A stretch of DNA of 64,000 bases from Tsukamurella paurometabola (GTDB taxonomy: Bacteria > Actinomycetota > Actinomycetes > Mycobacteriales > Mycobacteriaceae), in the NCBI RefSeq assembly GCF_900631615.1, contig NZ_LR131273.1, positions 248,001 through 312,000 on the forward strand, in the 5' to 3' direction. Below are positions 18,810 through 27,484 of the stretch, in pieces. The translations under genes and the position numbers were made by a program. Under the pieces are notes generated by a model, which saw only the letters and a list, made by a program, of their open reading frames with translations, ran no database searches and was not told the DNA's origin. How positions within the stretch are numbered: the first letter of the stretch is position 1; every line of letters begins with the position of its first letter.

Positions 18810-19473
18810 GTCGCCGCTCCCTCACGCGGTAGTCCCCCGGGCTGCCGGGGGTGATCTCGAAATAGGTGTACCCGACGGTGTTGAGCACGGGCACACCGTC
18901 GATCTCGTGGTCCGGACCGGGCCGCCCGAACGGGTGCACGTGCCCGTGCACGAACACCTGGGGGCGGAGCCGCGCGACCAGGCGTCCGAGCGCGGCGAGG
19001 CCGCGGTGCGGCCCGTCCTCGCCGTCCCCCACGCCCTGCGCGGGTGAGTGCGCCAGCACCACGTCGACGGTACGCCGCCGCGCCGCGAGCCGCACCCGCC
19101 ACGTCCGCCGGGCCGCCTGCGCCTGCGTCCACTGGTTCGGGCCCCCGTTGTACCGGATCGATCCGCCCAGGCCGGCCACCGTGAGGCCCCCGACGGTGAC
19201 CACTCGGCCGTCGGCGTTGATCCCGCCGCGGGGGCCGGGCGGCTCGCACGGCACGCCGCCGCGCACGAATCCGCCGCGGGTGCGCCGGTACCCGGAGTGG
19301 TCCGGATCGTGGTTGCCGGGCACGAAGACGCAGGGCACGCCGTAGCGGTCGACGAGCGATTCGAGGTACGCGCCGTTCAGGTCGCCCGCCCCGAGGATCA
19401 GGTCGGGCCGCAGCGTCGACGAGGCGAGGGCGAGCCCCGGGACCTCCTCGTCGCTGACCGCGAGCACCCGCAC
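18799..19473 (-). CDS. Calcineurin-like metallophosphoesterase in the sug operon
   Basis: 224 residues. Metal motifs are present: GAGDLN, PGNHD, an AHSP motif and GHVHP. The first motif reads VSDEE rather than DxH. The enzyme is a probable phosphomono- or diesterase; the substrate is unknown. The GTG start at 19473 lies 7 nt after the sugC stop. A longer frame to 19728 runs antisense-like through sugC and is rejected. Position between a trehalose ABC transporter and a DGHHR protein suggests a linked function, not established. Confidence 0.82.
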   Translation of the reverse strand: MRVLAVSDEEVPGLALASSTLRPDLILGAGDLNGAYLESLVDRYGVPCVFVPGNHDPDHSGYRRTRGGFVRGGVPCEPPGPRGGINADGRVVTVGGLTVAGLGGSIRYNGGPNQWTQAQAARRTWRVRLAARRRTVDVVLAHSPAQGVGDGEDGPHRGLAALGRLVARLRPQVFVHGHVHPFGRPGPDHEIDGVPVLNTVGYTYFEITPGSPGDYRVRERRRGA

Positions 19474-19480
19474 GGCGGGC

Positions 19481-20662
19481 CTACAGGGCCAGGTTGCGAC
19501 CGGTCGCGGCGTCGAAGACGGCGATCTTGGTGGGGTCGTAGTACAGGTCGACTTCGGCGCCGCGGGCGGCGCCCGAGTCGGCGGACAGGCGGGCGACGAT
19601 TTCGTCGACGCCGGCGGGCGGCGGCAGTTGTTGTCCGGCGTTGAGGTCGCCGAGGACGTCGGTGCGGGCGTCGTCGGCGGGGACGGCGAAGTGGACGTAC
19701 TTGTCCGAGCCCATCGATTCGAGGACATCGACGCGGGCGCGGAAGGTCAGGCCGCCGACACGCTGGTTGGGGTCGAGCAGGCGGGCGTCCTCGAAGTGTT
19801 CGGGGCGGATACCGACGACCACGTCACCGGTTTTGTTGCCCGCGGCGGCGGCCTTGTCGGCGAGCTGCGGCGCGTCGAGCAGCAGGATCTCACCGAGCGC
19901 GGTGTCGATACCGACGGAGGTGAGGCGGCCGGGCACGAAGTTCATCGCCGGCGAGCCGATGAAACCGGCGACGAACAGGTTGTTCGGGCGGTCGTAGAGT
20001 TCCTGCGGGGCGCCGATCTGCTGCACATCACCGCTTTTGAGCACCACCACGCGGTCGCCGAGGGTCATGGCCTCGGTCTGATCGTGCGTCACGTACACCA
20101 TGGTGGTGCCCAGGCGTTTCTGCAGCCGGGAGACCTCGGTGCGCATCTGCACCCGCAGCTTCGCGTCCAGGTTCGACAGCGGCTCGTCCATGAGGAACGC
20201 CTTGGGGCTGCGGACGATCGCCCGGCCCATCGCCACACGCTGACGCTGGCCGCCCGACAGCTGGCTCGGGCGGCGGTCGAGGTGCTGCGTCAGGTCCAGC
20301 GTGCGGGCGGCGTCCTCGACCTTCGCGGTGATCTCGTCCTTGCCGAGCTTCGCCAGCTTGAGCGGGAAGGCGATGTTCTCCCGCACCGTCATATGCGGAT
20401 ACAGCGCATACGACTGGAAGACCATCGCGATGTCGCGGTCCTTCGGGGCGCGTTCGTTGACCCGCTCACCACCGATCCGCAGCTCACCGGCGGAGATGTC
20501 CTCCAACCCGGCGATCATGTTCAGCGTGGTGGACTTACCGCACCCCGACGGGCCCACCAAGATCACGAACTCGCCGTCGGCGATCTCCAGATTGATGTCA
20601 CTGACGGCGGTCGAGCCGTCGGGGTAGGTCTTCTTGACGTGGTCCAGGACGATGTCGGCCAT
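19481..20662 (-). CDS. sugC: Trehalose ABC transporter ATP-binding protein SugC
   Basis: 393 residues. Walker A is GPSGCGKST (37-45), the Q-loop is [16 protein letters not shown], the signature is [14 protein letters not shown], Walker B is [12 protein letters not shown], and the switch His is in YVTHDQ. A C-terminal TOBE/MalK-like regulatory domain follows (GIRPEHF). It energises import of trehalose by LpqY-SugABC, which in mycobacteria recycles trehalose released from mycolyl transfer. Its gene starts 29 nt after sugB. Codon choice is unlike lpqY (more TTG, GGT and G-ending codons). Confidence 0.95.
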   Translation of the reverse strand: MADIVLDHVKKTYPDGSTAVSDINLEIADGEFVILVGPSGCGKSTTLNMIAGLEDISAGELRIGGERVNERAPKDRDIAMVFQSYALYPHMTVRENIAFPLKLAKLGKDEITAKVEDAARTLDLTQHLDRRPSQLSGGQRQRVAMGRAIVRSPKAFLMDEPLSNLDAKLRVQMRTEVSRLQKRLGTTMVYVTHDQTEAMTLGDRVVVLKSGDVQQIGAPQELYDRPNNLFVAGFIGSPAMNFVPGRLTSVGIDTALGEILLLDAPQLADKAAAAGNKTGDVVVGIRPEHFEDARLLDPNQRVGGLTFRARVDVLESMGSDKYVHFAVPADDARTDVLGDLNAGQQLPPPAGVDEIVARLSADSGAARGAEVDLYYDPTKIAVFDAATGRNLAL

Positions 20663-20691
20663 GGTGTTAGCTCCCCTTGTACTTTCCGGCG

Positions 20692-21525
20692 TCAGCCCTT
20701 GACCGCACCGGAGGTCAGTCCGGCGACGATCCGTCGTTGGAAGATCAGGACGAAAATGATGATCGGAATGGTGATGATGACCGCCGCAGCGGCGATGGAC
20801 CCGGTCGGCTCCTCGAACTGCGAGCTACCGGTGAAGTTCACGATCGCGACCGGCGCGGTGATCGACCGCTCCGTCGCCGTCAGCGACACACCGAACAGCA
20901 GGTCGTTCCACGCCGCGATGAACACCAGGATCGCGGCGGTCACCACACCCGGCACCGCCAACGGCGCGATCACCTGACGAAACGCCTGCGCCGGCGTCGC
21001 ACCATCCATCTTGGCCGCCTTCTCCAGCTCCCACGGGATCTCCCGGAAGAACGCCGACAACGTGTACACGCACAACGGCAACGCGAACGTCACGTTCGGC
21101 AGGATCAGACCCGGCCAGGTATCGAACAACCCCACCGCCCGCTCGATGTTGAACAACGGCGTGATCAGCGAAATCTGCGGGAACATCGCGATCAGCAGCG
21201 CCGCGCCGATGAACAACTTCTTCCCCGGAAAACTCAACCGCGCCACCGCGTACGCGGCGAACATCCCGATGATCACCGCGATCACCGTCGAGATCAACGC
21301 CACCCCGATCGAATTGATCAACGGGCGCACGAAGCCGCTGCCCTCGAAGATCGACGTGTAATTGTCCATCGTCACACTCTTCGGGACGAAATTCCCGTCC
21401 GTCACCGTCGCCGGCGACTTCAGCGACAGCGACACGATCCACAACACCGGGATCAGCGCGTAACACACGACCAACAGGTCGATCACACTCCAGGCGACCT
21501 TGCGCCCCGCAGTACTCGTAGCCAT
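20692..21525 (-). CDS. sugB: Trehalose ABC transporter permease SugB
   Basis: 277 residues with six predicted TM helices and the binding-protein-dependent permease EAA loop [18 protein letters not shown], which docks to SugC. The ATG at 21525 was chosen over an upstream Arg-rich frame that overlaps sugA. It follows sugA by 10 nt. Codons end mostly in G (GCG, CCG, GTG, TTG), unlike the C-ending neighbours, which is worth noting for origin. Confidence 0.94.
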   Translation of the reverse strand: MATSTAGRKVAWSVIDLLVVCYALIPVLWIVSLSLKSPATVTDGNFVPKSVTMDNYTSIFEGSGFVRPLINSIGVALISTVIAVIIGMFAAYAVARLSFPGKKLFIGAALLIAMFPQISLITPLFNIERAVGLFDTWPGLILPNVTFALPLCVYTLSAFFREIPWELEKAAKMDGATPAQAFRQVIAPLAVPGVVTAAILVFIAAWNDLLFGVSLTATERSITAPVAIVNFTGSSQFEEPTGSIAAAAVIITIPIIIFVLIFQRRIVAGLTSGAVKG

Positions 21526-21535
21526 GACCGCGCCC

Positions 21536-22477
21536 CTACCTCTGGTCCTGATCCGAGCCCGGCACCGCGGTCCCGAACGCCTTGACGAAGATGAAAGCGA
21601 TGATCGCCACACAGATGAAAATCAGCACCGAAATCGCCGACCCCACACCCAGGTTGAACGCCTTGAACAGATTGTCGTAACCGAGGATCGACACCGACCC
21701 CGTCCCATTCGCACCCTTCGTCAACACGTAAATGTTGTCGAAGATCCGGAACGCATCCAGCGTGCGGAACAACAACGCCACCAAGATCGCCGGCTTCATC
21801 AACGGAATGATGATCCTCGTCAACCGGGTCCACGGGCCCGCACCATCCATCGCCGCCGCCTTGAGCAGATCATCCGGCACCAACGCCAAACCCGACAACA
21901 ACAGCAACGCCATGAACGGCGTCGTCTTCCACACCTCGGCCAAGACGATGATGAACAACGACGGGATCTGCTCCGTCAACGGCGCGCTGCCGTCCGGCAA
22001 CAAATTCGCCAGATACCCCGTCCCCGGCGTCCACGCATAGAACCACGAGAACGACGCCGCCACCGTCACGATGCCGTACGGGATCAGCACCACCGTCCGC
22101 ACCAAGCCCCGGCCGACGATCGTCCGATGCATCACCAACGCGATCGCCAAACCCAACACGAACTCGATCACCACCGAGACGACAGTGATGAACGACGTCA
22201 CCCCCAACGCCTGCCACCAATACGAATCCTGCAACACCGTGCCGTAATTACCCAGCCCGATGAACTCATCCTGCCCCGGCGCCGCCAACGACGACTTATG
22301 CAAACTCAACCAGAACGCGTACACGATCGGATACGCCGTCACCAACAACATCACCAACGCCGCCGGCGCGATGAGCATCAGGCCCAGCTTGCGTTCCTCG
22401 CGCTGCCCTTGGGACAGCGCCGCCTTCTCCTCCGCGGGCGCGGGCGCGGTGCCCCCGTTCGTCGTCGCAGTCGTCAC
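21536..22477 (-). CDS. sugA: Trehalose ABC transporter permease SugA
   Basis: 313 residues with six TM helices and an EAA loop [18 protein letters not shown]. The cytosolic N-terminus [20 protein letters not shown] precedes TM1 ([19 protein letters not shown]). The GTG start overlaps the lpqY stop by 4 nt (GTGA), giving translational coupling. It forms the membrane channel with SugB. Confidence 0.94.
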   Translation of the reverse strand: MTTATTNGGTAPAPAEEKAALSQGQREERKLGLMLIAPAALVMLLVTAYPIVYAFWLSLHKSSLAAPGQDEFIGLGNYGTVLQDSYWWQALGVTSFITVVSVVIEFVLGLAIALVMHRTIVGRGLVRTVVLIPYGIVTVAASFSWFYAWTPGTGYLANLLPDGSAPLTEQIPSLFIIVLAEVWKTTPFMALLLLSGLALVPDDLLKAAAMDGAGPWTRLTRIIIPLMKPAILVALLFRTLDAFRIFDNIYVLTKGANGTGSVSILGYDNLFKAFNLGVGSAISVLIFICVAIIAFIFVKAFGTAVPGSDQDQR

Positions 22478-23889
22478 GGGACCAGCCCCTTCTGATCGAT
22501 CGCCTTCGTGGCGGCGGTGACCAACTCGTCGACGAGCGTGTTCGGATCCCACGAGCCGACCGGGCTCAGCTTCGCCTGCAGCAGCGTGGACATCGCCTGG
22601 TACACCGGCGTCACCGGGCGTACCGAGGAGGTGTTCTCCTGCAACTGGTCCCGAATGAGCTTCGCCATCGGGTAGACGGCCAGGTACTCCGGGTCGTCGT
22701 AGAGCGACGGGAGGACGGGCGGCGTGCCCGCGTCGAGGCCGTACGCCTTCTCCGACTCCTCGTTGGTCAGGCACTCGATCGCCTTCCACGCCTGCTCCTG
22801 GTGGACCGACGTGGGCGAGACCGCGTAGTTGCCGCCGCCCATCGTCGGGCGGGCCGGCACGCCCGGCGCGACCTGCGGGAACGGCGCGAAATCGAACTTC
22901 TTGCGGATGACCTCGTTCATCTTCTTGAGCTGGTCGTTCGTCGGCTTCTTCACGTCGGCCGCGAACTTCGTCATCTCCGGCAGGAAGGGCACCGAGCCGG
23001 CGGCCGAGTTCTGCTGAATGGCCGACAGGACGAACGGCCAGTTCACCTCGAACAGCGCGTCGCCGCGCTCCATGCCGAGCCGGATCTCCGTCTCCATCGT
23101 CTGCGTGAAACTGGGATCACGGCCGGGGGCCGTCGCGACCGACTTCATGGTCTGCAGCGCCTTCACCGCGGCCTCGCGGTTCTTGCCCTCGCCGAGCACG
23201 ACCTGCTTGCCGGTCTCGTCGACGATCCTGCCGCCCTCGCTCGCGAGGAGCGAGTTGAACCACACCGTGAGGCCCTCGTACTGGGCGGCGGTCACGCCGA
23301 TCTGCGTGGGCCCGCCCTGCGCGCCGGACTTCGCCGACAGCTCGAGCATCTGGCTCCACGTCAGCTTCGGCGGCGAGTTGACGGGCTTGCCGGTGATCTT
23401 GGCGAGGACGTCCTTGCGGTACCAGAGCAGCTGCGTGTTGGTCCACGCCGGGATGGCGTACATCTCGCCGTCGAACATGCCGGTCTTCAGCGGACCCGCG
23501 AGCACGCGCTTCTTCGTGCGTTCGGCGAGGTCCGAGGGCACCTTCACCGCCCAGCCCGCCTGCGCGAACTCGGCGGTCCACGTCACGTCGAGCCCCAGGA
23601 CGTCCAGGGTCTTGTCACCGCCGGTCACGCGCCGCGCCAGCTGCAGGCGGGCGTCGTCGGCCGATTTCGGCAGCGAGTATCCGACCACCTTGTACTCGTC
23701 GGTCGAGCACTTCTCCGCGGCCCGCGCCACGGTGGGTGCACTGTCGGCACCCACGTACACACTGATGGTGATGCCGCTCGAGTCGGTCCCGCACCCCGCC
23801 AACAGGGTGGCGGCCATCGTCGTGGTCACTCCGACCGCGCCGAACCGGGCCGCCCGGCTCCTACGCGTTCGACTGGTTCTGCCCGCCAC
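22474..23889 (-). CDS. lpqY: Trehalose-binding lipoprotein LpqY
   Basis: 471 residues. There is a lipoprotein signal peptide with lipobox LLAGC (Cys33) after a basic N-terminus. It is an extracellular solute-binding protein of the MalE/cluster-D type; AIPAWTNTQLLWYRKDVL and MGGGNYAVSP are typical. It captures trehalose for SugABC. It is first in the operon, with GTG start and an AGGAG SD. Codon use is C-ending like the rest of the window, in contrast to sugABC. The 160 nt upstream (23890-24049) hold AT-richer sequence likely to contain the promoter, but no box is clear. Confidence 0.93.
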   Translation of the reverse strand: MAGRTSRTRRSRAARFGAVGVTTTMAATLLAGCGTDSSGITISVYVGADSAPTVARAAEKCSTDEYKVVGYSLPKSADDARLQLARRVTGGDKTLDVLGLDVTWTAEFAQAGWAVKVPSDLAERTKKRVLAGPLKTGMFDGEMYAIPAWTNTQLLWYRKDVLAKITGKPVNSPPKLTWSQMLELSAKSGAQGGPTQIGVTAAQYEGLTVWFNSLLASEGGRIVDETGKQVVLGEGKNREAAVKALQTMKSVATAPGRDPSFTQTMETEIRLGMERGDALFEVNWPFVLSAIQQNSAAGSVPFLPEMTKFAADVKKPTNDQLKKMNEVIRKKFDFAPFPQVAPGVPARPTMGGGNYAVSPTSVHQEQAWKAIECLTNEESEKAYGLDAGTPPVLPSLYDDPEYLAVYPMAKLIRDQLQENTSSVRPVTPVYQAMSTLLQAKLSPVGSWDPNTLVDELVTAATKAIDQKGLVP

Positions 23890-24049
23890 GCGCCGCTCCT
23901 ATCCCCGCTACCGACCGGAAGCGTCGATTCGAAAAGCTAGTCGACGCGGCCGGTGAGATGAACCACATTCGGGATAATCGTGCCAGACCGATGTGCCGGA
24001 GCCCGGATGTACCTGTGTTTGCTTCCGGGTGTGCGTCCCTACCGCGTCG

Positions 24050-24817
24050 TCACCCGCGCCCGGAAGTCGCTGCGGGCGTGGCCCCGTCGGACACCAGCCC
24101 CTCGAGGAAGGGCGTCAGCTCCGCGTCCGGATCGACGCGCACCCCGAGGGTGCGCGCGGCACCGTCGAGCACGAACCACGTGACGTCCGTGAGCGACTCG
24201 ACCACCTCCGCGCGCGAGCGCCCCCGGACGGCGGCCTCGCCGCGCACCCAGCTGGTGAGCGTGCCCTCGACCATGGTGAACACCACGAAGGGCACGCCGT
24301 CGAAGGCGGACGGGTCGAGCCCGGTGAGTGCCGCGAGACCGTCGATCGTCTGCTCGGCGCGCGCCACCACGCGGTGCCGGAGTTCGCCGATCGCGTCGGG
24401 CGCCACGGGCACGTCGTCGGGCCCGCTCGCGGCGTCGGTGGGGCCGGCGCGCAGCAGGTCGACGAGCCGCGGATTGTCCTCCATCCAGGCGGCGGCGCTG
24501 GCGATCGAGCGCCGCAGGATCTCGCGCAGCGAGCCGGTGGAGACGTCGAGATCGGCCTCGAGCTCCGCGGCGAACTGATCGACCACGTAGCCCCGGAGGC
24601 CCCGCGCCAAGTCGTCCTTGCTCTTGAACTGGCGGTAGACCACCGACTTCACGAGTCCGGCGCGTTCGGCGATGCGGCGCACCGGGATCGCGGCACCCGG
24701 CTCGGACTCCTCGACGAGCTCGGCGGCCGCGCGCAGGATGAGCTCGCGACGCTGGGAGTTGTGGGCGCGCCAGCGCAGCTCGTAGCCGCTCTCGGGCTCG
24801 TCGTGCGCGGTCGCCAT
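24050..24817 (-). CDS. TetR-family regulator
   Basis: 255 residues. The HTH is PVRRIAERAGLVKSVVYRQFKSKDDL (residues about 45-70), followed by an all-helical C-terminal domain with the mycobacterial TetR_C pattern (GVPFVVFTMVEGTLTSWVRG). The ATG at 24817 is preferred over the upstream starts at 24853. It lies downstream of, and in the same direction as, the diiron oxygenase, from which a 135-nt gap separates it. A 14-nt direct repeat (24888-24901 and 24906-24919) lies in that gap. It may control the oxygenase; the ligand is unknown. Confidence 0.88.
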   Translation of the reverse strand: MATAHDEPESGYELRWRAHNSQRRELILRAAAELVEESEPGAAIPVRRIAERAGLVKSVVYRQFKSKDDLARGLRGYVVDQFAAELEADLDVSTGSLREILRRSIASAAAWMEDNPRLVDLLRAGPTDAASGPDDVPVAPDAIGELRHRVVARAEQTIDGLAALTGLDPSAFDGVPFVVFTMVEGTLTSWVRGEAAVRGRSRAEVVESLTDVTWFVLDGAARTLGVRVDPDAELTPFLEGLVSDGATPAATSGRG

Positions 24818-24887
24818 ACTCGGCGATCCTACGCCCGCGCGCATCCGCCGCACCGCCCCACCGGCGCGCGGCCCGCACCTCGAGTGC

Positions 24888-24919
24888 CCCGGACGCCGCG
24901 GGTCACCCGGACGCCGCGG
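24888..24919. repeat. 14-bp direct repeat upstream of the TetR gene
   Basis: CCCGGACGCCGCGG occurs at 24888-24901 and again at 24906-24919, 4 nt apart, between the diiron oxygenase stop and the TetR start. Confidence 0.5.
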
Positions 24920-24952
24920 CCCGCGCGGGATGCCGCGGCCGCCGGGTCGCGC

Positions 24953-25954
24953 TCAGGCGGCGAGCTGCGCGGGTCGGGTGGGCTCGCCGCGGTACCGCGC
25001 CTTGTGCCCGTCGATCCTGAGCAGACGCCACATGAGCCTGCCCACCGGGGTCATGAGGCCCAGGTCGTCGGCGAGGGCGCGCATCTCGGCGAAGTAGTCG
25101 TTGAGAAGGGCGCGCGCCGTCGGGCCGCGCCAGAAGGCCTCCCGCTTGACCTCCCGCGGCACGTCGAACCGCTCGAAGAACTCCTTCGGCGGGGTGAAGA
25201 TCTCCCCCACCAGCCAGCGCATCGCGAGCGGGAAGGCGAACGCGCAGAGCCGCTTCTGCCGCTTCGTCATGTCCTGGAGGTGGGCGTGCAGGAACTCGTG
25301 CGCGAAGGAGATGTGGCGAGCCTCCTCGGCCACGTGGATCTCCATGGTGCGCAGCACCAGCGGCGGGACCTGTCCCCCGTGGCGCATGATCGCCTTCTGG
25401 TAGTGGTCGATCGGCTCCTCGCCGCCGAGGATGCCCATGAACAGGATCACGTGGGCGTAGCCGCCGAGCACGCCGATCATCGGCGAGGCACGCCGGAACC
25501 ACTTCCGCATGCCGGGCACGTCGACGTCGATGCGGTTGACCAGCTCCTGGAACATCTGGATGTGGTTGCACTCCTCGGTCATCTCGTGGAGCGAGTAGCG
25601 GAACTCCGGAGACCGGTTCGGGAGCTTCATGATGTACTGCATCATCCCGCGGATCAGGATGGATTCGAAGGCGGCGCCCACCTTGATGGTGTTCGCCAGC
25701 CGCCACTTGCCGATCTCGATCCGCTTCTCCAGGGGCAGATCGCGATACCACTGCGTCGCGCCGAGCGAGTCGAGCGTCGGCGGCAGGACCCAGCGGGGGT
25801 CGTTCGGGTCGAGCGCGAGCTCGGGCGCGTCCCACGCGATGTCGAGGAACGGGTCGAATCGGCGATGCACCGAGCCCTCCGACAGGTCTTCCAGCACGTC
25901 GCGGTAGCCCTGGTCCAGCTCGCGCCGGCTCACGCGCCCCACAATGTCCGCCAT
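24953..25954 (-). CDS. AurF-like nonheme diiron N-oxygenase
   Basis: 333 residues, mainly helical. Two carboxylate/histidine motifs are visible: EECNHIQMFQELV and EEARHISFAHEFLHAH, the E-x-x-H pairs that hold the di-iron centre of the AurF (p-aminobenzoate N-oxygenase) family. Such enzymes oxidise aryl or alkyl amines using O2; the substrate here is unknown. The ATG at 25954 has an AAGGAGG SD 7 nt upstream. A dyad symmetry just upstream (25968-25981) and a downstream TetR gene suggest regulated expression. Confidence 0.85.
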   Translation of the reverse strand: MADIVGRVSRRELDQGYRDVLEDLSEGSVHRRFDPFLDIAWDAPELALDPNDPRWVLPPTLDSLGATQWYRDLPLEKRIEIGKWRLANTIKVGAAFESILIRGMMQYIMKLPNRSPEFRYSLHEMTEECNHIQMFQELVNRIDVDVPGMRKWFRRASPMIGVLGGYAHVILFMGILGGEEPIDHYQKAIMRHGGQVPPLVLRTMEIHVAEEARHISFAHEFLHAHLQDMTKRQKRLCAFAFPLAMRWLVGEIFTPPKEFFERFDVPREVKREAFWRGPTARALLNDYFAEMRALADDLGLMTPVGRLMWRLLRIDGHKARYRGEPTRPAQLAA

Positions 25955-25967
25955 GAGAGTCCTCCTT

Positions 25968-25981
25968 GTGATCGCTATCAC
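25968..25981. promoter_or_regulatory. Dyad upstream of the AurF-like gene
   Basis: GTGATCGCTATCAC has 5-bp inverted arms with a 4-nt centre, 13 nt before the start codon and partly over the leader. A similar element occurs upstream of the small gene at 60767. The rest of the 180-nt gap to 26135 shows no gene. Confidence 0.4.
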
Positions 25982-26135
25982 TTCGGAATTTAGCAGGACA
26001 TCGCGACCCGGTAAATAGTTCGGCGAGAATTCCGAGATCCCCCCAGGTCGACCCAGGTTCGACGGGTGCGCCGTGCGGGTCCCCAGAGCGAGCGGAGATT
26101 CCTGTCGCGTGCGGAGATCCGCATCGCGCCCCGGC

Positions 26136-26432
26136 TCAGGTCGTGAGCTCGCGGAGCGCGGCGACGTGTCGCGCGAAGGCCGACGTACCGGCGGGCGTGA
26201 GCGCGACCCACTGCCGCCGCGAGTCGGCGGCGTCGCGACGGAAGGCGACGTACTGCGCCTCCTCCAGCTTCGCCAGGTGCTTGCTCAGCGTGGGCGCGCT
26301 CATCTCCAGCGCCTTCGCCAGGAGGTCGAAGCGCAGCTCCTGCGTCTGCGCCAGCGCGGCGCAGATCATGAGCCGCTGCCGCGGATGGATGAGGTCGTCG
26401 AACGCGGGCGCCTCGTTCTCGGCCGCGCTCAC
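26136..26432 (-). CDS. Winged-helix regulator (HTH_34/MarR-like), module A
   Basis: 98 residues. It is a winged HTH with LRFDLLAKALEMSAPTLSKHLAKLEEAQYVAF (recognition helix APTLSKHLAKL) and wing ADSRRQWVALTPAG. This small-regulator family (PF13601-type) is often paired with a membrane protein. The GTG start overlaps the stop of the upstream membrane-protein gene by 4 nt. A perfect 11-bp palindrome covers the promoter of the pair (26868-26894), so autoregulation is likely. It is a paralogue of the regulator at 50934-51242. Confidence 0.88.
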   Translation of the reverse strand: MSAAENEAPAFDDLIHPRQRLMICAALAQTQELRFDLLAKALEMSAPTLSKHLAKLEEAQYVAFRRDAADSRRQWVALTPAGTSAFARHVAALRELTT

Positions 26433-26866
26433 GACGGTCGCCGGAGCGCGATCCGCTCCGCCGCCACCCGGCAACCGCCGTACAGGACCACCACGATGAG
26501 GAAGACCGCGGCGTAGGTCAGCGGCCGCCCCGCCTCGAGGTACTTCGTGGAGATCATCCCGGCGATCATCGCGCCGAAGAAGCCGGACCAGTGGACGACG
26601 GAGGCACGGGACCCCGACGCGAGTTCGCCGGCCCGCCCGCGCCGCTTCGCGACCACGACCAGGACCGCGGCCGGCACGGCGAAGACGGCCACGGTGAGCC
26701 CGATGTTCCGCCAGGTCTGTTCGCCGCCGTAGAGCATCGACCACACGCCCGCGACCACGAGGACTTCGAGCGCGATCAGCCACCACGGCAGCGCGGCGCG
26801 CCGCCCGGCGGCCCCGGCCGCCTCGACGTCGGCGAGCGTGCCACCGTTCTCCGAATTCGTTTCCAT
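26429..26866 (-). CDS. Four-TM membrane protein, module A
   Basis: 145 residues, unknown function. About four TM helices: LPWWLIALEVLVVAGVWSML, IGLTVAVFAVPAAVLVVVA, WSGFFGAMIAGMISTKYL and YAAVFLIVVVLYGGCRVA. A hydrophilic N-terminus (ETNSENGGTLADVEAAG) precedes TM1. The ATG at 26866 lies 7 nt from a -10 box, so it is probably a leaderless mRNA. It is in an operon with the winged-helix regulator. Confidence 0.8.
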   Translation of the reverse strand: METNSENGGTLADVEAAGAAGRRAALPWWLIALEVLVVAGVWSMLYGGEQTWRNIGLTVAVFAVPAAVLVVVAKRRGRAGELASGSRASVVHWSGFFGAMIAGMISTKYLEAGRPLTYAAVFLIVVVLYGGCRVAAERIALRRPS

Positions 26867-26902
26867 ACCGGAAACGATATTCGATCGTTTCCGGTCCGGC
26901 AA
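26867..26902 (-). promoter_or_regulatory. Promoter and palindromic operator of module A
   Basis: On the minus strand, -35 TTGCCG (26897-26902), a 17-nt spacer and -10 TATCGT (26874-26879) are followed 7 nt later by the ATG. A perfect inverted repeat, CCGGAAACGAT (26868-26878) and ATCGTTTCCGG (26884-26894) around a 5-nt centre, covers the -10 box and the spacer. This is an ideal autoregulatory operator. Confidence 0.75.
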
Positions 26903-26911
26903 CAGTCTCGG

Positions 26912-27433
26912 CTACTGGATGTTGAGCCGCGCCAGCATGTCGCGGGCGCGCTCGGCGACCTGCGGGTCGCAGAGCACGTCGTACCGGCCCGCGACGAGCT
27001 GCATCGTCGACGAGAAGTCGCGGGTGCCGCGCGACGCCCAGTACGGCACCGCGGCGCTGATCAGGCCGAAGACGATGCCGCCGATCACGCCGGCGATCAC
27101 GGTGGCGGGCAGCTCCTCCCCGCCGCCGACGAAGAGGCCCACCAGCAGGCCGAGGAACAGGCCCAGCCAGGCGCCGGACGCGGCGCCGGCGCTGAGCACC
27201 CGCCCCCAGGTCAGGCGGCCCGTGATGCGCTCGACCTGCATCAGGTCGACGCCCACGATGGTCACGTTCTGGACCGGGAACTCCTGGTCGGAGAGGTAGT
27301 CGACGGCCCGCTGCGCCTCGGCGTAGGTACCGTAGGAGCCGATCGGCCAGCCCTTCGGCGGCGTCGGCAGGCCACGTCCGGCGGGCCCTCCCGGCTGGTT
27401 CGGCGACCCGGGTCCGGGTAGCGGTTGCGACAT
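26912..27433 (-). CDS. Membrane protein with general-stress-protein 17M-like domain (Rv1234-like)
   Basis: 173 residues. A Pro/Gly-rich N-terminus is followed by the GSP17M-type segment YGTYAEAQRAVDYLSDQEFPVQNVTIVG (about 34-61). Two TM helices follow, at about 79-102 and 108-129, and a cytosolic tail ends with YDVLCDPQVAERARDMLARL. It matches Mtb Rv1234 in size and setting. Function is unknown; a stress or envelope role is inferred from the domain name only. It is divergent from the MgtE_N/CBS gene at 27485, with 51 nt between. Confidence 0.85.
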   Translation of the reverse strand: MSQPLPGPGSPNQPGGPAGRGLPTPPKGWPIGSYGTYAEAQRAVDYLSDQEFPVQNVTIVGVDLMQVERITGRLTWGRVLSAGAASGAWLGLFLGLLVGLFVGGGEELPATVIAGVIGGIVFGLISAAVPYWASRGTRDFSSTMQLVAGRYDVLCDPQVAERARDMLARLNIQ

Positions 27434-27471
27434 TCGGCGCCCTCCCTCACATGCGATTCGTAGAACGAAAC

Positions 27472-27484
27472 TACCCTGAAGTAC
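27472..27484 (+). promoter_or_regulatory. -10 box of the MgtE_N/CBS gene, leaderless start
   Basis: TACCCT (27472-27477) ends 7 nt before the ATG at 27485, and no SD precedes the start. Confidence 0.5.
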
